Assembly (NCBI RefSeq): GCF_012958305.1
Contig: NZ_JABBYO010000010.1
Location: forward strand, 62,001 to 126,000
Direction: 5' to 3'
DNA: 64,000 nt
DNA from: Tautonia rosea
Lineage (GTDB): Bacteria > Planctomycetota > Planctomycetia > Isosphaerales > Isosphaeraceae
Positions 36,470-44,961 of this stretch are shown in pieces; within the stretch, counting starts at the first letter, position 1; each line of letters starts with the position of its first letter. The notes beneath the pieces are model-generated. The model searched no databases, had not been told where the DNA came from, and saw only the letters and a program-made list of their open reading frames with translations. The position numbers were made by a program, and so were the translations under genes.

Positions 36470-37867
36470 GTGCAGAAGCTGATCACGATCTTCTTCAAGG
36501 TCCCCGAGCTGCAGCGCAAGATCCTCATGACGGCCATGTTCCTGGCCATCTACCGGATCGGCTTCTACATCCCCCTGCCGATCGTCGATCAGTCGGCCCT
36601 GGCCGACTGGCAGGAGCAGATCCGCCAGCAGGCCTTCGGCAAGGTCCTCGGCATGGCCGCCATGTTCGGCGGCACCCAGATCGGCATGAGCACGATCTTC
36701 GGCCTCGGCATCATGCCCTACATCTCCGCCTCGATTATCTTCCAGTTGCTCGGCTCGGTCGTCCCCCAGCTCGAAGCCCTCATGAAAGAAGGCGAGAGCG
36801 GCCGCAAGAAGATCAACGAATACACCCGATACGCCACCGTCGCCATCTGCCTCGTGCAAAGCGCGATGTGGATCCGCTTTGTGCAGACACTTGATTATAT
36901 CCCGGTTCAATATAAAGACTTCTTCCCCTATGGGTTTATTTGCGTGCTCATCATGACGACCGGAACGGTCTTCCTGATGTGGATCGGCGAGCAGATTGAC
37001 GAGTACGGCATCGGCAACGGCATCAGCTTGCTCATCATGGCCGGTATCCTCGCCAGCGCCGACGATGCCATCTTCCTGCTCGCCTCCGGGTTCACTCCCC
37101 GCCTGACCGGCGACGCCGAGAAACCTTACTCGCTGATCGTCACCGGCCTGTTACTCGCCCTGTTCATCGCGGTGATCGTCGGCGTGATCGCGATCACCGA
37201 AAGCCAAAGACGCATCCCGACCCAGTCGGCCAAGCACGTCCGCGGCCGACGGGTCTACGGCGGCACCCGCCAGTACCTCCCCTTGAAGGTCAATCAGGCC
37301 GGCGTCATGCCGATCATCTTCGCCTCCAGCCTCCTGATGTTCCCCTTCTTCATCTTCAAGGGGCTGGCCTCCAGCACGGCCAGCTGGCTCGTCGCGGAGG
37401 ATGTCGCCGGCTGGAAGGTCGCCATCGCCCGCTTCTTCGAGGCCGGGCTCGATGCCTTCCAGAGCCAGGCCTATATCTACACCATCTTCTACATCGGCCT
37501 GATTTACTTCTTCTGCTACTTCTGGACCGCCATTACCTTCAACCCGAAGGACATGGCCGATAACCTGAAAGACTACGGCAGCTTCATCCCCGGCTACCGA
37601 CCCGGGCGTCGCACGGCCGAGTACCTGGAAAAGGTCATGCTGCGGATCACATTCGTCGGGGCCGCCTTCCTCAGCCTCGTCGCGGTCATCCCGTCGATCG
37701 TCCAGGGGGCTCTGGCTCAGGCCGGCACCAGCGTCGAGCCGGTGATCACCTCCTTCCTCGGCGGTACCGGCCTGCTGATCGTCGTCTCGGTCTGCCTTGA
37801 CCTCGTGCAGAAGATTGATAGTCACCTGATCATGCGGAACTACACCGGCCTGATGAACCGCCGCTGA
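36470..37867 (+). CDS. secY: Preprotein translocase subunit SecY
   Basis: The predicted protein has 465 residues, the channel-forming subunit of the SecYEG translocon, with about ten membrane segments. Visible features are the N-terminal FKVPELQRKILMTAMFLAIYRIG, MKEGESGRKKINEYTRYAT (cytosolic loop), QSQRRIPTQ-like ESQRRIPTQSAKHVRG, and the C-terminal SFIPGYRPGRRTAEYLEKVMLRITF. The GTG at 36470 has AGGAG about 10 bases upstream and is preferred over the GTG at 36449. The map gene follows after 47 bases; adk, often between them, is absent. Confidence 0.95.
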   Translation: MQKLITIFFKVPELQRKILMTAMFLAIYRIGFYIPLPIVDQSALADWQEQIRQQAFGKVLGMAAMFGGTQIGMSTIFGLGIMPYISASIIFQLLGSVVPQLEALMKEGESGRKKINEYTRYATVAICLVQSAMWIRFVQTLDYIPVQYKDFFPYGFICVLIMTTGTVFLMWIGEQIDEYGIGNGISLLIMAGILASADDAIFLLASGFTPRLTGDAEKPYSLIVTGLLLALFIAVIVGVIAITESQRRIPTQSAKHVRGRRVYGGTRQYLPLKVNQAGVMPIIFASSLLMFPFFIFKGLASSTASWLVAEDVAGWKVAIARFFEAGLDAFQSQAYIYTIFYIGLIYFFCYFWTAITFNPKDMADNLKDYGSFIPGYRPGRRTAEYLEKVMLRITFVGAAFLSLVAVIPSIVQGALAQAGTSVEPVITSFLGGTGLLIVVSVCLDLVQKIDSHLIMRNYTGLMNRR

Positions 37868-37914
37868 TCGCTTCGCCGATCGCCAACGTCCGCGCTCCCG
37901 GAGGGCTCTCCCCC

Positions 37915-38724
37915 ATGCTCCGCCCCAGCCGATCGACTATCAAGCTCAAGAGCCCCCGAGAGATCGGCCTGATGCGAGAGGCCGGCAAGGTCGTCGCCGA
38001 GGCTCTGGCCCGAGTCCGAGAACTGGCCGTGCCCGGCGGCACCACCGCCGAGATGAACGAGGCCGTCGCCGCCATCTTCCAGCGTCACAACGCCACCCCC
38101 TTGTTCCTCAACTACCCAAGCCCCACCAAGGGGGTCCGCCCCTTCCCCGCCGTCATCTGCGCCAGCGTCAACGACGCCGTCGTCCACGGCATCCCCACCC
38201 GTCGCCCCCTCCAGGAGGGCGACATCATCTCCATCGACACCGGTTGCCGGATCAACGGCTGGTGCGGCGACTCGGCCATCACCCTGCCCATCGGCCCGAT
38301 CTCCGAGGAAAACCAGAAGCTCCTCCAGGTGACCAAGGAGACCCTCGACCTGAGCATCCGCGCCATGGAGCGCTGCGAGACCTGGGCCGAGGTCGCCGGC
38401 CTGATGGAACGCTACGTCCGGTCGCAGCACATGCACGTCATCGAGAAGTTCGTCGGCCACGGCATCGGCCGCGACATGCACGAGGAACCCCAGGTTCCGA
38501 ACTTCGTCAGCAAGGCCCTCCGCCGCAACGACTTCAAGCTCGAACCCGGCATCGTCCTCGCCATCGAGCCGATGGTCGCCCTCGGCACCAAGCACGTCAA
38601 GGCCCTCTCCGACGGCTGGACCATCGTCACCAAGGACGGCCTCTCCGCCGCCCACTTCGAACACACCGTCGCCATGACCCCCGACGGCCCGAAAGTCCTC
38701 ACCTTGCCCCACGGGCTCGACTGA
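37915..38724 (+). CDS. map: Methionine aminopeptidase, type I
   Basis: The predicted protein has 269 residues and removes the initiator Met from nascent proteins, using two metal ions. All five ligands are present: D108 (IDTG), D119 (CGDSA), H182 (GHGIG), E218 (AIEPM) and E249 (FEHTV). The substrate His in the CASVNDAVVHGIP block is also present. It follows secY by 47 bases, as in many spc clusters, and precedes the HicB gene by 61 bases. Length is standard for the bacterial type I enzyme (about 264). Confidence 0.95.
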   Translation: MLRPSRSTIKLKSPREIGLMREAGKVVAEALARVRELAVPGGTTAEMNEAVAAIFQRHNATPLFLNYPSPTKGVRPFPAVICASVNDAVVHGIPTRRPLQEGDIISIDTGCRINGWCGDSAITLPIGPISEENQKLLQVTKETLDLSIRAMERCETWAEVAGLMERYVRSQHMHVIEKFVGHGIGRDMHEEPQVPNFVSKALRRNDFKLEPGIVLAIEPMVALGTKHVKALSDGWTIVTKDGLSAAHFEHTVAMTPDGPKVLTLPHGLD

Positions 38725-38785
38725 CGTCGACCGGTTCCCTCTTCCATCCGGTCCGATTCGACACTCTCGAAGTGAAGTCAGCACG

Positions 38786-39028
38786 ATGCCTCCCAACGCT
38801 CAGCTGTGCATCGAGGTCGAGCGGGAAGAGGATGGCCGTTGGATCGCCGAGATTGCCGAACTTCCCGGCGTCCTGGCCTACGGGCCGACACGTTCTGAGG
38901 CGATTGCTCGGGTCGAGGTGTTGGCGCTCCGAGTGCTCGCGGACCGCCTCGAACATGGGGAATCCGTTCCCGAGCTAAGCCTTCACTTCATGAGTTCCAA
39001 GGGCCTCGTTGGCCTTCGACCAGGATGA
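38786..39028 (+). CDS. Orphan HicB-family antitoxin-like protein
   Basis: The predicted protein has 80 residues and a complete HicB/UPF0150 partial RNase H-like fold: [48 protein letters not shown] (in pieces) with the ELPGV turn. HicB proteins usually neutralise an adjacent HicA toxin, but no HicA-like gene (short basic dsRBD with a catalytic His) is found on either strand nearby. It lies inside the ribosomal cluster between map and rpmJ. It may be a solitary regulator or have lost its toxin; its expression is probably tied to the ribosomal operon. Confidence 0.75.
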   Translation: MPPNAQLCIEVEREEDGRWIAEIAELPGVLAYGPTRSEAIARVEVLALRVLADRLEHGESVPELSLHFMSSKGLVGLRPG

Positions 39029-39242
39029 TGATTCCCTACGGACACCCCATGACCTCCGATCGGCCAGATTTCCGATTGTTTTGGTCGCAACGGACTTGCA
39101 AGAGAACACTCGTCTCGATACAGTAGTCGAATTCCCCCCGGTCTGCAGGCGCGCGCCGGTCGGCCGGCATACCCTCGCGCCATCATGCCCTTTGGGGCAT
39201 GTTTGCGAAGCGATTGTTCTGAGAAAAGACGGGACTGGAGCG

Positions 39243-39359
39243 ATGAAGGTCCGATCAAGCGTCAGGCGTATTTGCGAGAGCTGCATCATCGTGCGGCGCC
39301 GGGGCAAAGTGTACGTCATTTGCAAGAGCAACCCCAAGCACAAGCAGCGGCAAGGCTGA
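39243..39359 (+). CDS. rpmJ: Large ribosomal subunit protein L36, zinc-binding form
   Basis: The predicted protein has 38 residues: [14 protein letters not shown] then [23 protein letters not shown]. The zinc ligands C11, C14, C27 and H33 are all present, so this is the C+ form. Infc-type neighbours are incomplete: infA, usually just before rpmJ, is absent, and the HicB gene sits 214 bases upstream. The ATG at 39243 has GGAGCG upstream with short spacing. rpsM follows after 68 bases. Confidence 0.93.
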   Translation: MKVRSSVRRICESCIIVRRRGKVYVICKSNPKHKQRQG

Positions 39360-39427
39360 GCCGGCTTTTTCGATCGTGTTGACCACGATGAAAGCCGAGC
39401 CCCGGCCCTCCCGGAGGAACAGGACGG

Positions 39428-39811
39428 ATGCCTCGTATCCTGGGCGTCGATATTCCCAACGACAAGAAGATCCGGATCTCGCTGCGGTACCTCTACGGCA
39501 TCGGCCCGTTCCTGGCCGATCAGCTCTGCGAGCGCACCGAGATCGACCCCGAGAAGCGGGCCCGCGACCTGACCGACGATGAGCTGGCCAAGCTCATCGC
39601 CCTGCTTGACAACGAGTACACGGTCGAAGGCCAGTTGCAGCGGGTCGTGCAGCAAAACATCGCTCGACTGCGAGACATCAACTGCTACCGAGGCTTCCGG
39701 CACCGCCGCGGCCTGCCGGTCCGCGGCCAGCGAACCCAGACCAATGCCCGCACCCGCAAAGGTCCTCGCAAGACCGTCGCCGGGAAGAAGGGCGTCAAGG
39801 ACATGCGCTGA
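39428..39811 (+). CDS. rpsM: Small ribosomal subunit protein S13
   Basis: The predicted protein has 127 residues, contacts both P-site tRNA and L5, and forms bridge B1. [26 protein letters not shown] and the C-terminal [31 protein letters not shown] are typical (in pieces). The ATG at 39428 has GGAGGAACAGG about nine bases upstream. It is followed by rpsK after 227 bases. Order (rpmJ, rpsM, rpsK, rpsD, rpoA, rplQ) matches the alpha operon. Confidence 0.95.
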   Translation: MPRILGVDIPNDKKIRISLRYLYGIGPFLADQLCERTEIDPEKRARDLTDDELAKLIALLDNEYTVEGQLQRVVQQNIARLRDINCYRGFRHRRGLPVRGQRTQTNARTRKGPRKTVAGKKGVKDMR

Positions 39812-40038
39812 GTTGAGTTGCTCCGCGATGGTGAGTCGAACCCCCTCGGATCGGCTCGTCGCGGCCTGACTCGTGCTCACTCGGGTTTCCGGAGCCCTTC
39901 GCTTCGGGGCCTCTCGCCCGGCACCTCGGCCGGGCGCGTTCGTTCCATCGCAACGGAACGGATCTCGCCAGCATTTTTGCGATCGGTCGGAATCGATCAG
40001 CGTTTTCAACGGACCTTCAAGAGCGGAGCAGCCCAGCG

Positions 40039-40419
40039 GTGGCCAAGGCCAAGAAGCGGAAGACGCGTCGCAATGTCAGTCGCGCGGTCGTGCACATCAA
40101 GGCGACGTTCAACAACACACTGGTGACGGTCACCGACCCCAACGGCGATACCCTCTGCTGGGCCTCCAGCGGCACGGTCGGCTTCAAGGGGAGCCGCAAG
40201 AGCACCCCGTTTGCCGCCCAGCGGGCCGCCGAGGTCTCGGCCTCGGCCGCCACCAAGTTCGGCGTCAAGGAGGTCGAGGTTCGCGTCAAGGGGCCTGGTT
40301 CAGGCCGCGAAAGTGCGATCACCGCGCTTCAGGCCGCCGGCCTGTCGATCAAGGCGATCGAAGACGTGACCCCCCTGCCCCACAACGGCTGCCGACCCCC
40401 CAAGAAACGACGGGTCTGA
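40039..40419 (+). CDS. rpsK: Small ribosomal subunit protein S11
   Basis: The predicted protein has 126 residues, binds the platform region of 16S r[32 protein letters not shown] is the expected beta-strand region, and the C-terminus [12 protein letters not shown] is near-universal. The start is a GTG at 40039; GAGCGGAGCA lies upstream. The upstream frame to 39873 is not S11-like. It precedes rpsD by 145 bases and follows rpsM by 227 bases, both long for this operon. Confidence 0.94.
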   Translation: MAKAKKRKTRRNVSRAVVHIKATFNNTLVTVTDPNGDTLCWASSGTVGFKGSRKSTPFAAQRAAEVSASAATKFGVKEVEVRVKGPGSGRESAITALQAAGLSIKAIEDVTPLPHNGCRPPKKRRV

Positions 40420-40564
40420 TCGGTCGGTCGGTCGCGTTGTCCCGTTCGGATCGGCCTCGGTTCCCCTTCGAACCATCCCCGATCCCCCCCGAATCCATCA
40501 TCGGATGACCCAGGTACGCATCAGCCCAGCTCGTACATTTATTTTGGTTTGAGAATCGAGGATC

Positions 40565-41194
40565 ATGGGACGCCACATCGGACCTGTCTGCCGGCTCTGC
40601 CGCCGCGAGGGGATCAAGCTGTTCCTCAAGGGCACCCGCTGCGACTCGCCCAAGTGCGCCGTGGAGCGCCGCGATGGCCCGCCCGGCCAGCAGCAGTACC
40701 GCCGCGGAAAGCCGAGCGAGTACTCCATCCGCCTGCGAGAGAAGCAGAAGGTCAAGCGCTACTACGGCGTCTTCGAGCGCCAGTTCCGCCGCTATTACGA
40801 CATGGCCAGCCGACGCCCCGGCAACACGGGCGACGTCTTGATGGCCCTGCTCGAACGTCGGCTCGATAATGTCATCACCCTGCTGGGCTTCGCGGTCAGC
40901 CGCCCGTCGGCCCGCCAGCTCGTCCGCCACGGCCACATCCTGGTCAACGGCCGCAAGACCGACATCCCGAGCTACCTGGTCAAGCCCGGCGACATCATCA
41001 AGGTCAAGGAACGCGAGGAATCGCAGAACCTCGTCACCGCGGCCCTGAACATGGAAGGCTTGCCCCCGGTTCCCGACTGGCTCGATCGCGCCGGCTCCGA
41101 AGCGGGCGAGGCCCGCGTCAACCGCATGCCCTCGATTCAGGACGTCTCCTTGCCGGTCACGCCTCAGCTGATCGTCGAGCTCCTCAGCCGCTAA
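40565..41194 (+). CDS. rpsD: Small ribosomal subunit protein S4, zinc-ribbon (C+) form
   Basis: The predicted protein has 209 residues, a primary 16S rRNA binder. The N-terminus MGRHIGPVCRLCRREG with later GTRCDSPKC carries C9, C12, C26 and C31, a zinc site kept in C+ S4 and lost in many bacteria. The S4 RNA-binding domain (RRLDNVITLLGFAVSRPSARQLVRHGHI) is complete. It is followed by a 272-base spacer with a hairpin, an inverted-repeat element and a terminator-like stem before rpoA. The ATG has GAGGATC upstream. Confidence 0.95.
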   Translation: MGRHIGPVCRLCRREGIKLFLKGTRCDSPKCAVERRDGPPGQQQYRRGKPSEYSIRLREKQKVKRYYGVFERQFRRYYDMASRRPGNTGDVLMALLERRLDNVITLLGFAVSRPSARQLVRHGHILVNGRKTDIPSYLVKPGDIIKVKEREESQNLVTAALNMEGLPPVPDWLDRAGSEAGEARVNRMPSIQDVSLPVTPQLIVELLSR

Positions 41195-41222
41195 GCGACG
41201 CCGAGGCCTCGCCAGGCATCTC

Positions 41223-41256
41223 GACCCGATCGGCCCCGATTCGGGGCGGTCGGGTC
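41223..41256 (+). other. Hairpin just downstream of rpsD
   Basis: Nested arms, GACCCGA with TCGGGTC and GCCCC with GGGGC, form a strong stem with a small internal mismatch, starting 28 bases after the rpsD stop. It is followed by a CCCGC, not T, so it is not an intrinsic terminator by itself. Confidence 0.45.
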
Positions 41257-41329
41257 CCGCAACGTTTGTTTCTCGCTTACTTGATCGCTCTTGCTTGCAC
41301 GTGCAATCGATTCCGAATTCGGGACGGGG

Positions 41330-41447
41330 ATTCACCGCGGAGAACGCAGAGGACGCCGAGGCAGACCCCCGGGGATCTCCCCACGGCGGCGCCCCCCGCC
41401 GCCGTTTTTTTGTCCCCGAGAACCCCGCTGCGTCCTCTGCGGTGAAT
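41330..41447. repeat. Inverted-repeat (MITE-like) element between rpsD and rpoA
   Basis: ATTCACC and GCAGAGGACGC in the left arm (41330-41356), with a 9-base insert between them, are matched by the complementary right arm (41430-41447). The left arm has one extra 9-base unit, as expected for a repeat with a period near nine. A terminator-like stem lies inside the element. Confidence 0.55.
41383..41411 (+). terminator. Intrinsic terminator-like stem between rpsD and rpoA
   Basis: ACGGCGGCG (41383-41391) pairs with CGCCGCCGT (41397-41405) as a perfect 9-bp stem with a CCCCC loop; seven T residues (41405-41411) follow. It is a textbook plus-strand terminator, 56 bases before rpoA, inside the inverted-repeat element. 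Partial read-through would be needed for rpoA to share the S10 promoter. Confidence 0.65.
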
Positions 41448-41466
41448 TTGGGAGCCTGATTCAGCC

Positions 41467-42465
41467 ATGCGCATCCGTTGGCGAGGCCTGGAACTGCCCA
41501 GCCGGGTCACCTGCAACCGCGAGACCCTTACGGACACCTTCGGCGAATTCCACGTCGAACCGTTCGAACGCGGTTTCGGCCATACCGTCGGCAACAGTCT
41601 CCGACGCATCCTGCTGTCGAGCCTCGAAGGCAGCGCCGTCACCACGATTAAGATCCAGGGTGTCCAGCACGAGTTCTCCACCATCCCCGGCATGGTCGAG
41701 GACATCACCGACCTGGTCCTGAACCTCAAAGGCCTGGTGGTCAAGAACCACTCCGATCAGCCCCGGACGATCCGCATCGAACGCGATCGCCGAGGCGTCG
41801 TGACCGCCGCCGACATCCTCCACGATGAATCCGTCGGCGTCTTCAACCCCGACCACATCCTCTGCACCCTCACCGACGACGTCCCGCTGAACATCCAGAT
41901 GACCGTCGAGAACGGCCGAGGCTACCGCCCCGCCGCCGAAGGCCATACCGACGACCTCGAAGTCGGCGCCATCCCCATCGACGCCATCTTCAGCCCCGTG
42001 ACCCGCGTCGAGTACCGCGTGCACGATACCCGCGTCGGTCAGCGCACCAACTACGACCAACTCTCGATCCGCATCTGGACCACCGGCACCCTCAAGCCCG
42101 AAATGGCCCTGGTCGAGGCCGCCAAGATCCTTCGCAAGCACCTCAACCCCTTCGTCCAGTACTACGAGCCCGGCCCCGGCCTGCCCTCCGACGGCACCGG
42201 CGGCTTCGAGAGCGGCAGCTACAGCGGCGGCGTCGACATGGAAACCGAGCGCAAGCTCAACATGTCCCTCGCCGAACTCGAACTCTCGGTTCGGGCTACC
42301 AACTGCCTCGAAAGCGAAGGCATCACCACCGTCCGCGACCTCGTCAGCCGATCCGAAGATCAACTGCTCGGCGTTCGTAACTTCGGCGAGACGACCCTCA
42401 AGGAAGTCCGCATCAAACTTCAGGAAATCGGCCTCGACCTCGGAATGGCCGACGCCCGTCGTTAA
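41467..42465 (+). CDS. rpoA: DNA-directed RNA polymerase subunit alpha
   Basis: The predicted protein has 332 residues, the assembly platform of RNA polymerase. The N-terminal domain shows [31 protein letters not shown] (in pieces); the C-terminal domain has [15 protein letters not shown] and [24 protein letters not shown] with the helix-hairpin-helix that binds UP elements. The domains are joined by a flexible linker (about 240-255). The ATG at 41467 has GGGAGCC upstream. A terminator-like stem 56 bases upstream raises the possibility of a second promoter or processing before rpoA. Confidence 0.96.
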   Translation: MRIRWRGLELPSRVTCNRETLTDTFGEFHVEPFERGFGHTVGNSLRRILLSSLEGSAVTTIKIQGVQHEFSTIPGMVEDITDLVLNLKGLVVKNHSDQPRTIRIERDRRGVVTAADILHDESVGVFNPDHILCTLTDDVPLNIQMTVENGRGYRPAAEGHTDDLEVGAIPIDAIFSPVTRVEYRVHDTRVGQRTNYDQLSIRIWTTGTLKPEMALVEAAKILRKHLNPFVQYYEPGPGLPSDGTGGFESGSYSGGVDMETERKLNMSLAELELSVRATNCLESEGITTVRDLVSRSEDQLLGVRNFGETTLKEVRIKLQEIGLDLGMADARR

Positions 42466-42476
42466 TGTTTTTTGGA

Positions 42477-42592
42477 GTAGGCGATAGGCAGAAGGCAGTC
42501 GGCAGAACCGAATCCTAAGCATTCGACGCTCTGCCCCCTTTGCCTCTACTCGGTGTCCCTTTCTGCCTACTGCCTTCTGCCTACTGCCTTCT
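42477..42592. repeat. GGCAG-heptad inverted repeat in rpoA-rplQ spacer
   Basis: The left arm (42477-42505) has TAGGCAG and related heptads; the right arm (42561-42592) has complementary CTGCCTA/CTGCCTT heptads. Loop of about 55 bases. It is the third of the three elements of this kind in the cluster. Confidence 0.6.
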
Positions 42593-42604
42593 GGAACCCA
42601 AGCC

Positions 42605-43060
42605 ATGCGTCACCGCAAAGCCGGACGAAAGTTCAAGCGAACCCCCGAGCATCGTCGGATGCTCCTGCGCAACCTGGCCACCTCGCTGTTCGAGCACGAG
42701 CGGATCGAGACGACGCAGGCCAAGGCCAAGGATCTTCAGCCCTACGCCGAGAAGCTCATCACCCTGGCTGTTCGCGGACTGCGACGCCAGAAGGCCCTCG
42801 GCGGCGAGCATGCCGACAAGATGCCCCTCGCCGAGTTCCGCCGCAGTCTTACCGTCCTGACCCGCAAGGACATTGCCTACAAGCTCTTCCAGGAGATCGC
42901 CCCGCGCTACCTGGAACGCCCTGGCGGTTACTCCCGCATCTACAAGCTCGCGCACCGTCGCCAGGGCGATTGCTCGCCGATGGCCCTCATCGAGCTGATC
43001 CCCGCTGATGAGCCGGTCCGATCCAAGAGCGTCCAGCCCGAGGTCGTCGGCTCCGCCTGA
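42605..43060 (+). CDS. rplQ: Large ribosomal subunit protein L17
   Basis: The predicted protein has 151 residues, at the rim of the exit tunnel. MRHRKAGRKFKRTPEHRRMLLRNLATSLFEHERIETTQAKAK (in pieces) is the typical start, and RYLERPGGYSRIYKLAHRRQGD is the middle block. A C-terminal tail of about 25 residues follows. It is the last gene of the cluster; a long stem follows 44 bases after the stop. The ATG at 42605 has an upstream CTGGAACCCAAGCC, a weak ribosome binding site. Confidence 0.95.
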   Translation: MRHRKAGRKFKRTPEHRRMLLRNLATSLFEHERIETTQAKAKDLQPYAEKLITLAVRGLRRQKALGGEHADKMPLAEFRRSLTVLTRKDIAYKLFQEIAPRYLERPGGYSRIYKLAHRRQGDCSPMALIELIPADEPVRSKSVQPEVVGSA

Positions 43061-43103
43061 TCGCTTCTGGCCCGTCTGGCCGAAGATCGACCGCACCTCA
43101 TGG

Positions 43104-43160
43104 GAGAGAGTCGAGAGCAGACCCCCGCGTTCTGCCTTCGACTCTCTCTCTTTGCGTTTT
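43104..43160 (+). terminator. Long stem ending the S10-spc-alpha cluster
   Basis: GAGAGAGTCGA (43104-43114) pairs with TCGACTCTCTC (43138-43148), and the inner GCAGA (43117-43121) pairs with TCTGC (43131-43135). A T-rich tail (TCTCTTTGCGTTTT) follows. It closes the ribosomal cluster after rplQ. Confidence 0.6.
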
Positions 43161-43233
43161 CACGCGGCCCCATCTGACCGTTCACTCCGCTCCTGCCTCT
43201 GCACAAGCCGGCCGTTCGAGGAGTCTCGCACCA

Positions 43234-43677
43234 ATGACCTACGACCCTCAGAACATCTTCGCCAAGATCCTCCGCGGCGAGATCCCGGCCGCGAAAGTCC
43301 TCGAAACCAATCACGCCCTGGCCTTCCTCGACATTGGTCCCGTCAACAAGGGGCACGTCCTCGTCATCCCCAAGGCCGAAGCCGCCACCCTCTCCGACCT
43401 CCCCGACGACCTTGCCGCCCACATCGGTTCGCTCCTTCCCCGCCTCTGCCGCGCCGTCAAGACCGCCACCGGGGCCGACGCCCTGAACATCGTCGTCAAC
43501 CACGGCGAGGCCGCTGGCCAGACCGTCCATCACGTCCACTGGCACATCATCCCCCGCTTCTCCGGCGACGCCGTCCACTGGCCCTGGCCGCACCAATCCT
43601 ACGCCCACGACGAGATGGAGCAGATGCGCTCCCGCATCGCCCAGTCTCTCGACAACGCGAACGCCACCGACTCCTGA
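43234..43677 (+). CDS. HIT-family protein (histidine triad)
   Basis: The predicted protein has 147 residues. The nucleotide-binding histidine triad is intact: HHVHWHI gives H100, H102 and H104, with H104 as the expected nucleophile. The N-terminus KILRGEIPAAKVLE and DIGPVNKGHVLVIPK are typical of HinT-type nucleotide hydrolases. It would split nucleoside phosphoramidates or adenylated substrates. An ATG at 43234 starts MTYDPQNIFAKIL, a clear family start. It lies just after the ribosomal cluster but beyond its terminator, so it is probably separate. Confidence 0.9.
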   Translation: MTYDPQNIFAKILRGEIPAAKVLETNHALAFLDIGPVNKGHVLVIPKAEAATLSDLPDDLAAHIGSLLPRLCRAVKTATGADALNIVVNHGEAAGQTVHHVHWHIIPRFSGDAVHWPWPHQSYAHDEMEQMRSRIAQSLDNANATDS

Positions 43678-43957
43678 TCGTCATCCTCGCGCCTCGTTTC
43701 CCGGGCCGTTCGATCCCGATCCGACGGCCCTCCGCCGATGGCCTTGAATCGTGATCGCCGCGCGATTTCCCCTCGTTCCGATTGATCCGGATCGACTCTG
43801 ATCGCCGCGTTGCACCACGGTCATGCTCGTCCCCCTGTAAGCCATCGCGATGTTTGGGTCTTTTCTTCTGTGGATGCGATCGAGAGCCTTCCACAGGCCC
43901 TCGACGTCGCAGAGGCCTGCGCGCCACGAATCCCCAAGACCCAGAGGGAGAACTCGT

Positions 43958-44860
43958 ATGGCGAAGACCAAAAAACCACGGCAAGCCAGAGGCTCTGACG
44001 CAACGCAAGCGAACCCCTATGCCGCCCCAGTTGCAACCCCGACGTCCTCGACCCCACCCACTGACCTTGCCGTCGGTGAGCCGAGGAACGTACCCATCCG
44101 CTTCGACCACCTGAGCGGCGCGTCCAGGCTGGCCTCGCGACAGCAAGGAACCTGGATTCTGATCCTCCTGGTCCTGGTCGTTCTGGGAGCCGTCGCCAAT
44201 CTGATCCTGGCCTTCGGACTGGGGGGCCTCTCGGGGGCGATCGGAATTCCCGCCGGCGCAGTGGATGCCTCGGCGGCTTCCTTCAACGCGGCCGACCTGC
44301 TGATCCAGGCTGGCACCTTCCTGTCCACTACGGCGGTTATCGCCTTTCCCCTCGGCGGCCTGTTCCGCACTGCCTGCAAGCAGGTCCGCGGCAAACCGAT
44401 CGCGGTCGGTGACCTGTTCGGGGCAATCGACGTCTTCGGTCAGGTCTTCCTTGTCGTGCTCTTGATCGAGATCCTCACGGTGATCGCGGTCAGCGTGGTG
44501 GTCCTGCCCTTCTGGATCGCCGTTGCCCTGCTCCCGCCCCGCGATGCCCCGCTCGCCCTTCTGGGAGCTTTGGTCTTCGGAATGATCGCCTTTGCCCTCA
44601 TCACTAGCCGCTTGATGCTGGCGATCCCGCTGGTCGTCGACGGCCGGCAGAACGCGCTCGCCGCGATCCGCAAGAGCTGGGTGGCCCTTCGCGGTCAGAC
44701 CCTCTCGGCGATCGCCTTTAACGCCCTCGCGGCGATCGTGGCGAGCCTGGGGGCGATCCTCCTGGGCATCGGGCTGCTGTTCACGGCGCCGATCTATTAC
44801 GTCGCGATCGCCCTCGTCTATCGCGACCTTTTCCTCGGGAAGTCCGTCGAGACGGCCTGA
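43958..44860 (+). CDS. Integral membrane protein, about four to six helices
   Basis: The predicted protein has 300 residues. A basic, proline-rich N-terminus (about 70 residues) is followed by hydrophobic segments in a loose DUF975/GlpQ-membrane-like arrangement: GTWILILLVLVVLGAVANL, a longer gap with TAVIAFPLGG, then VFLVVLLIEILTVIAVSVVVL, LLGALVFGMIAFALI, and FNALAAIVASLGAILLGIG. I recognise no catalytic motif. The start at 43958 is supported by AGAGGGAGAA upstream; the open frame to 43850 has none. The next gene is a TPM-domain protein in the same direction. Confidence 0.65.
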   Translation: MAKTKKPRQARGSDATQANPYAAPVATPTSSTPPTDLAVGEPRNVPIRFDHLSGASRLASRQQGTWILILLVLVVLGAVANLILAFGLGGLSGAIGIPAGAVDASAASFNAADLLIQAGTFLSTTAVIAFPLGGLFRTACKQVRGKPIAVGDLFGAIDVFGQVFLVVLLIEILTVIAVSVVVLPFWIAVALLPPRDAPLALLGALVFGMIAFALITSRLMLAIPLVVDGRQNALAAIRKSWVALRGQTLSAIAFNALAAIVASLGAILLGIGLLFTAPIYYVAIALVYRDLFLGKSVETA

Positions 44861-44894
44861 ACCCGCGGTCGCGGCGTTCGATACAACCCTCGCG

Positions 44895-44931
44895 TCAGGC
44901 CCCGCCCCTCGACCCAAGGGGCGGGGCCTGA
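44895..44931. other. Perfect 15-bp hairpin, T-less
   Basis: TCAGGCCCCGCCCCT (44895-44909) and AGGGGCGGGGCCTGA (44917-44931) are perfect complements around a seven-base loop. It lies 34 bases after the membrane protein stop. There is no U-run, so it may be a Rho-dependent or bidirectional hairpin. Confidence 0.5.
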
Positions 44932-44961
44932 TGACTCCGCACCCCGAGATCGGAGGTCCCC

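Noticed and set aside
35390-36910. Minus-strand open frame of 506 codons opposite rpsE, rplO and secY
   Set aside because: It covers three conserved genes in antisense and their spacer; only composition supports it.
39029-39242. Possible HicA toxin next to the HicB gene
   Set aside because: No short basic frame with a dsRBD-like pattern or catalytic His is seen on either strand between HicB and rpmJ.
41461-42606. Minus-strand open frame of 381 codons opposite rpoA
   Set aside because: It is antisense to rpoA and rich in V, G, A, D and E, as expected for a shadow frame.
43547-44917. Minus-strand open frame of 456 codons opposite the membrane protein gene
   Set aside because: It is highly enriched in D, E, R, G and Q with no hydrophobic core, and overlaps genes with clear motifs on the other strand.
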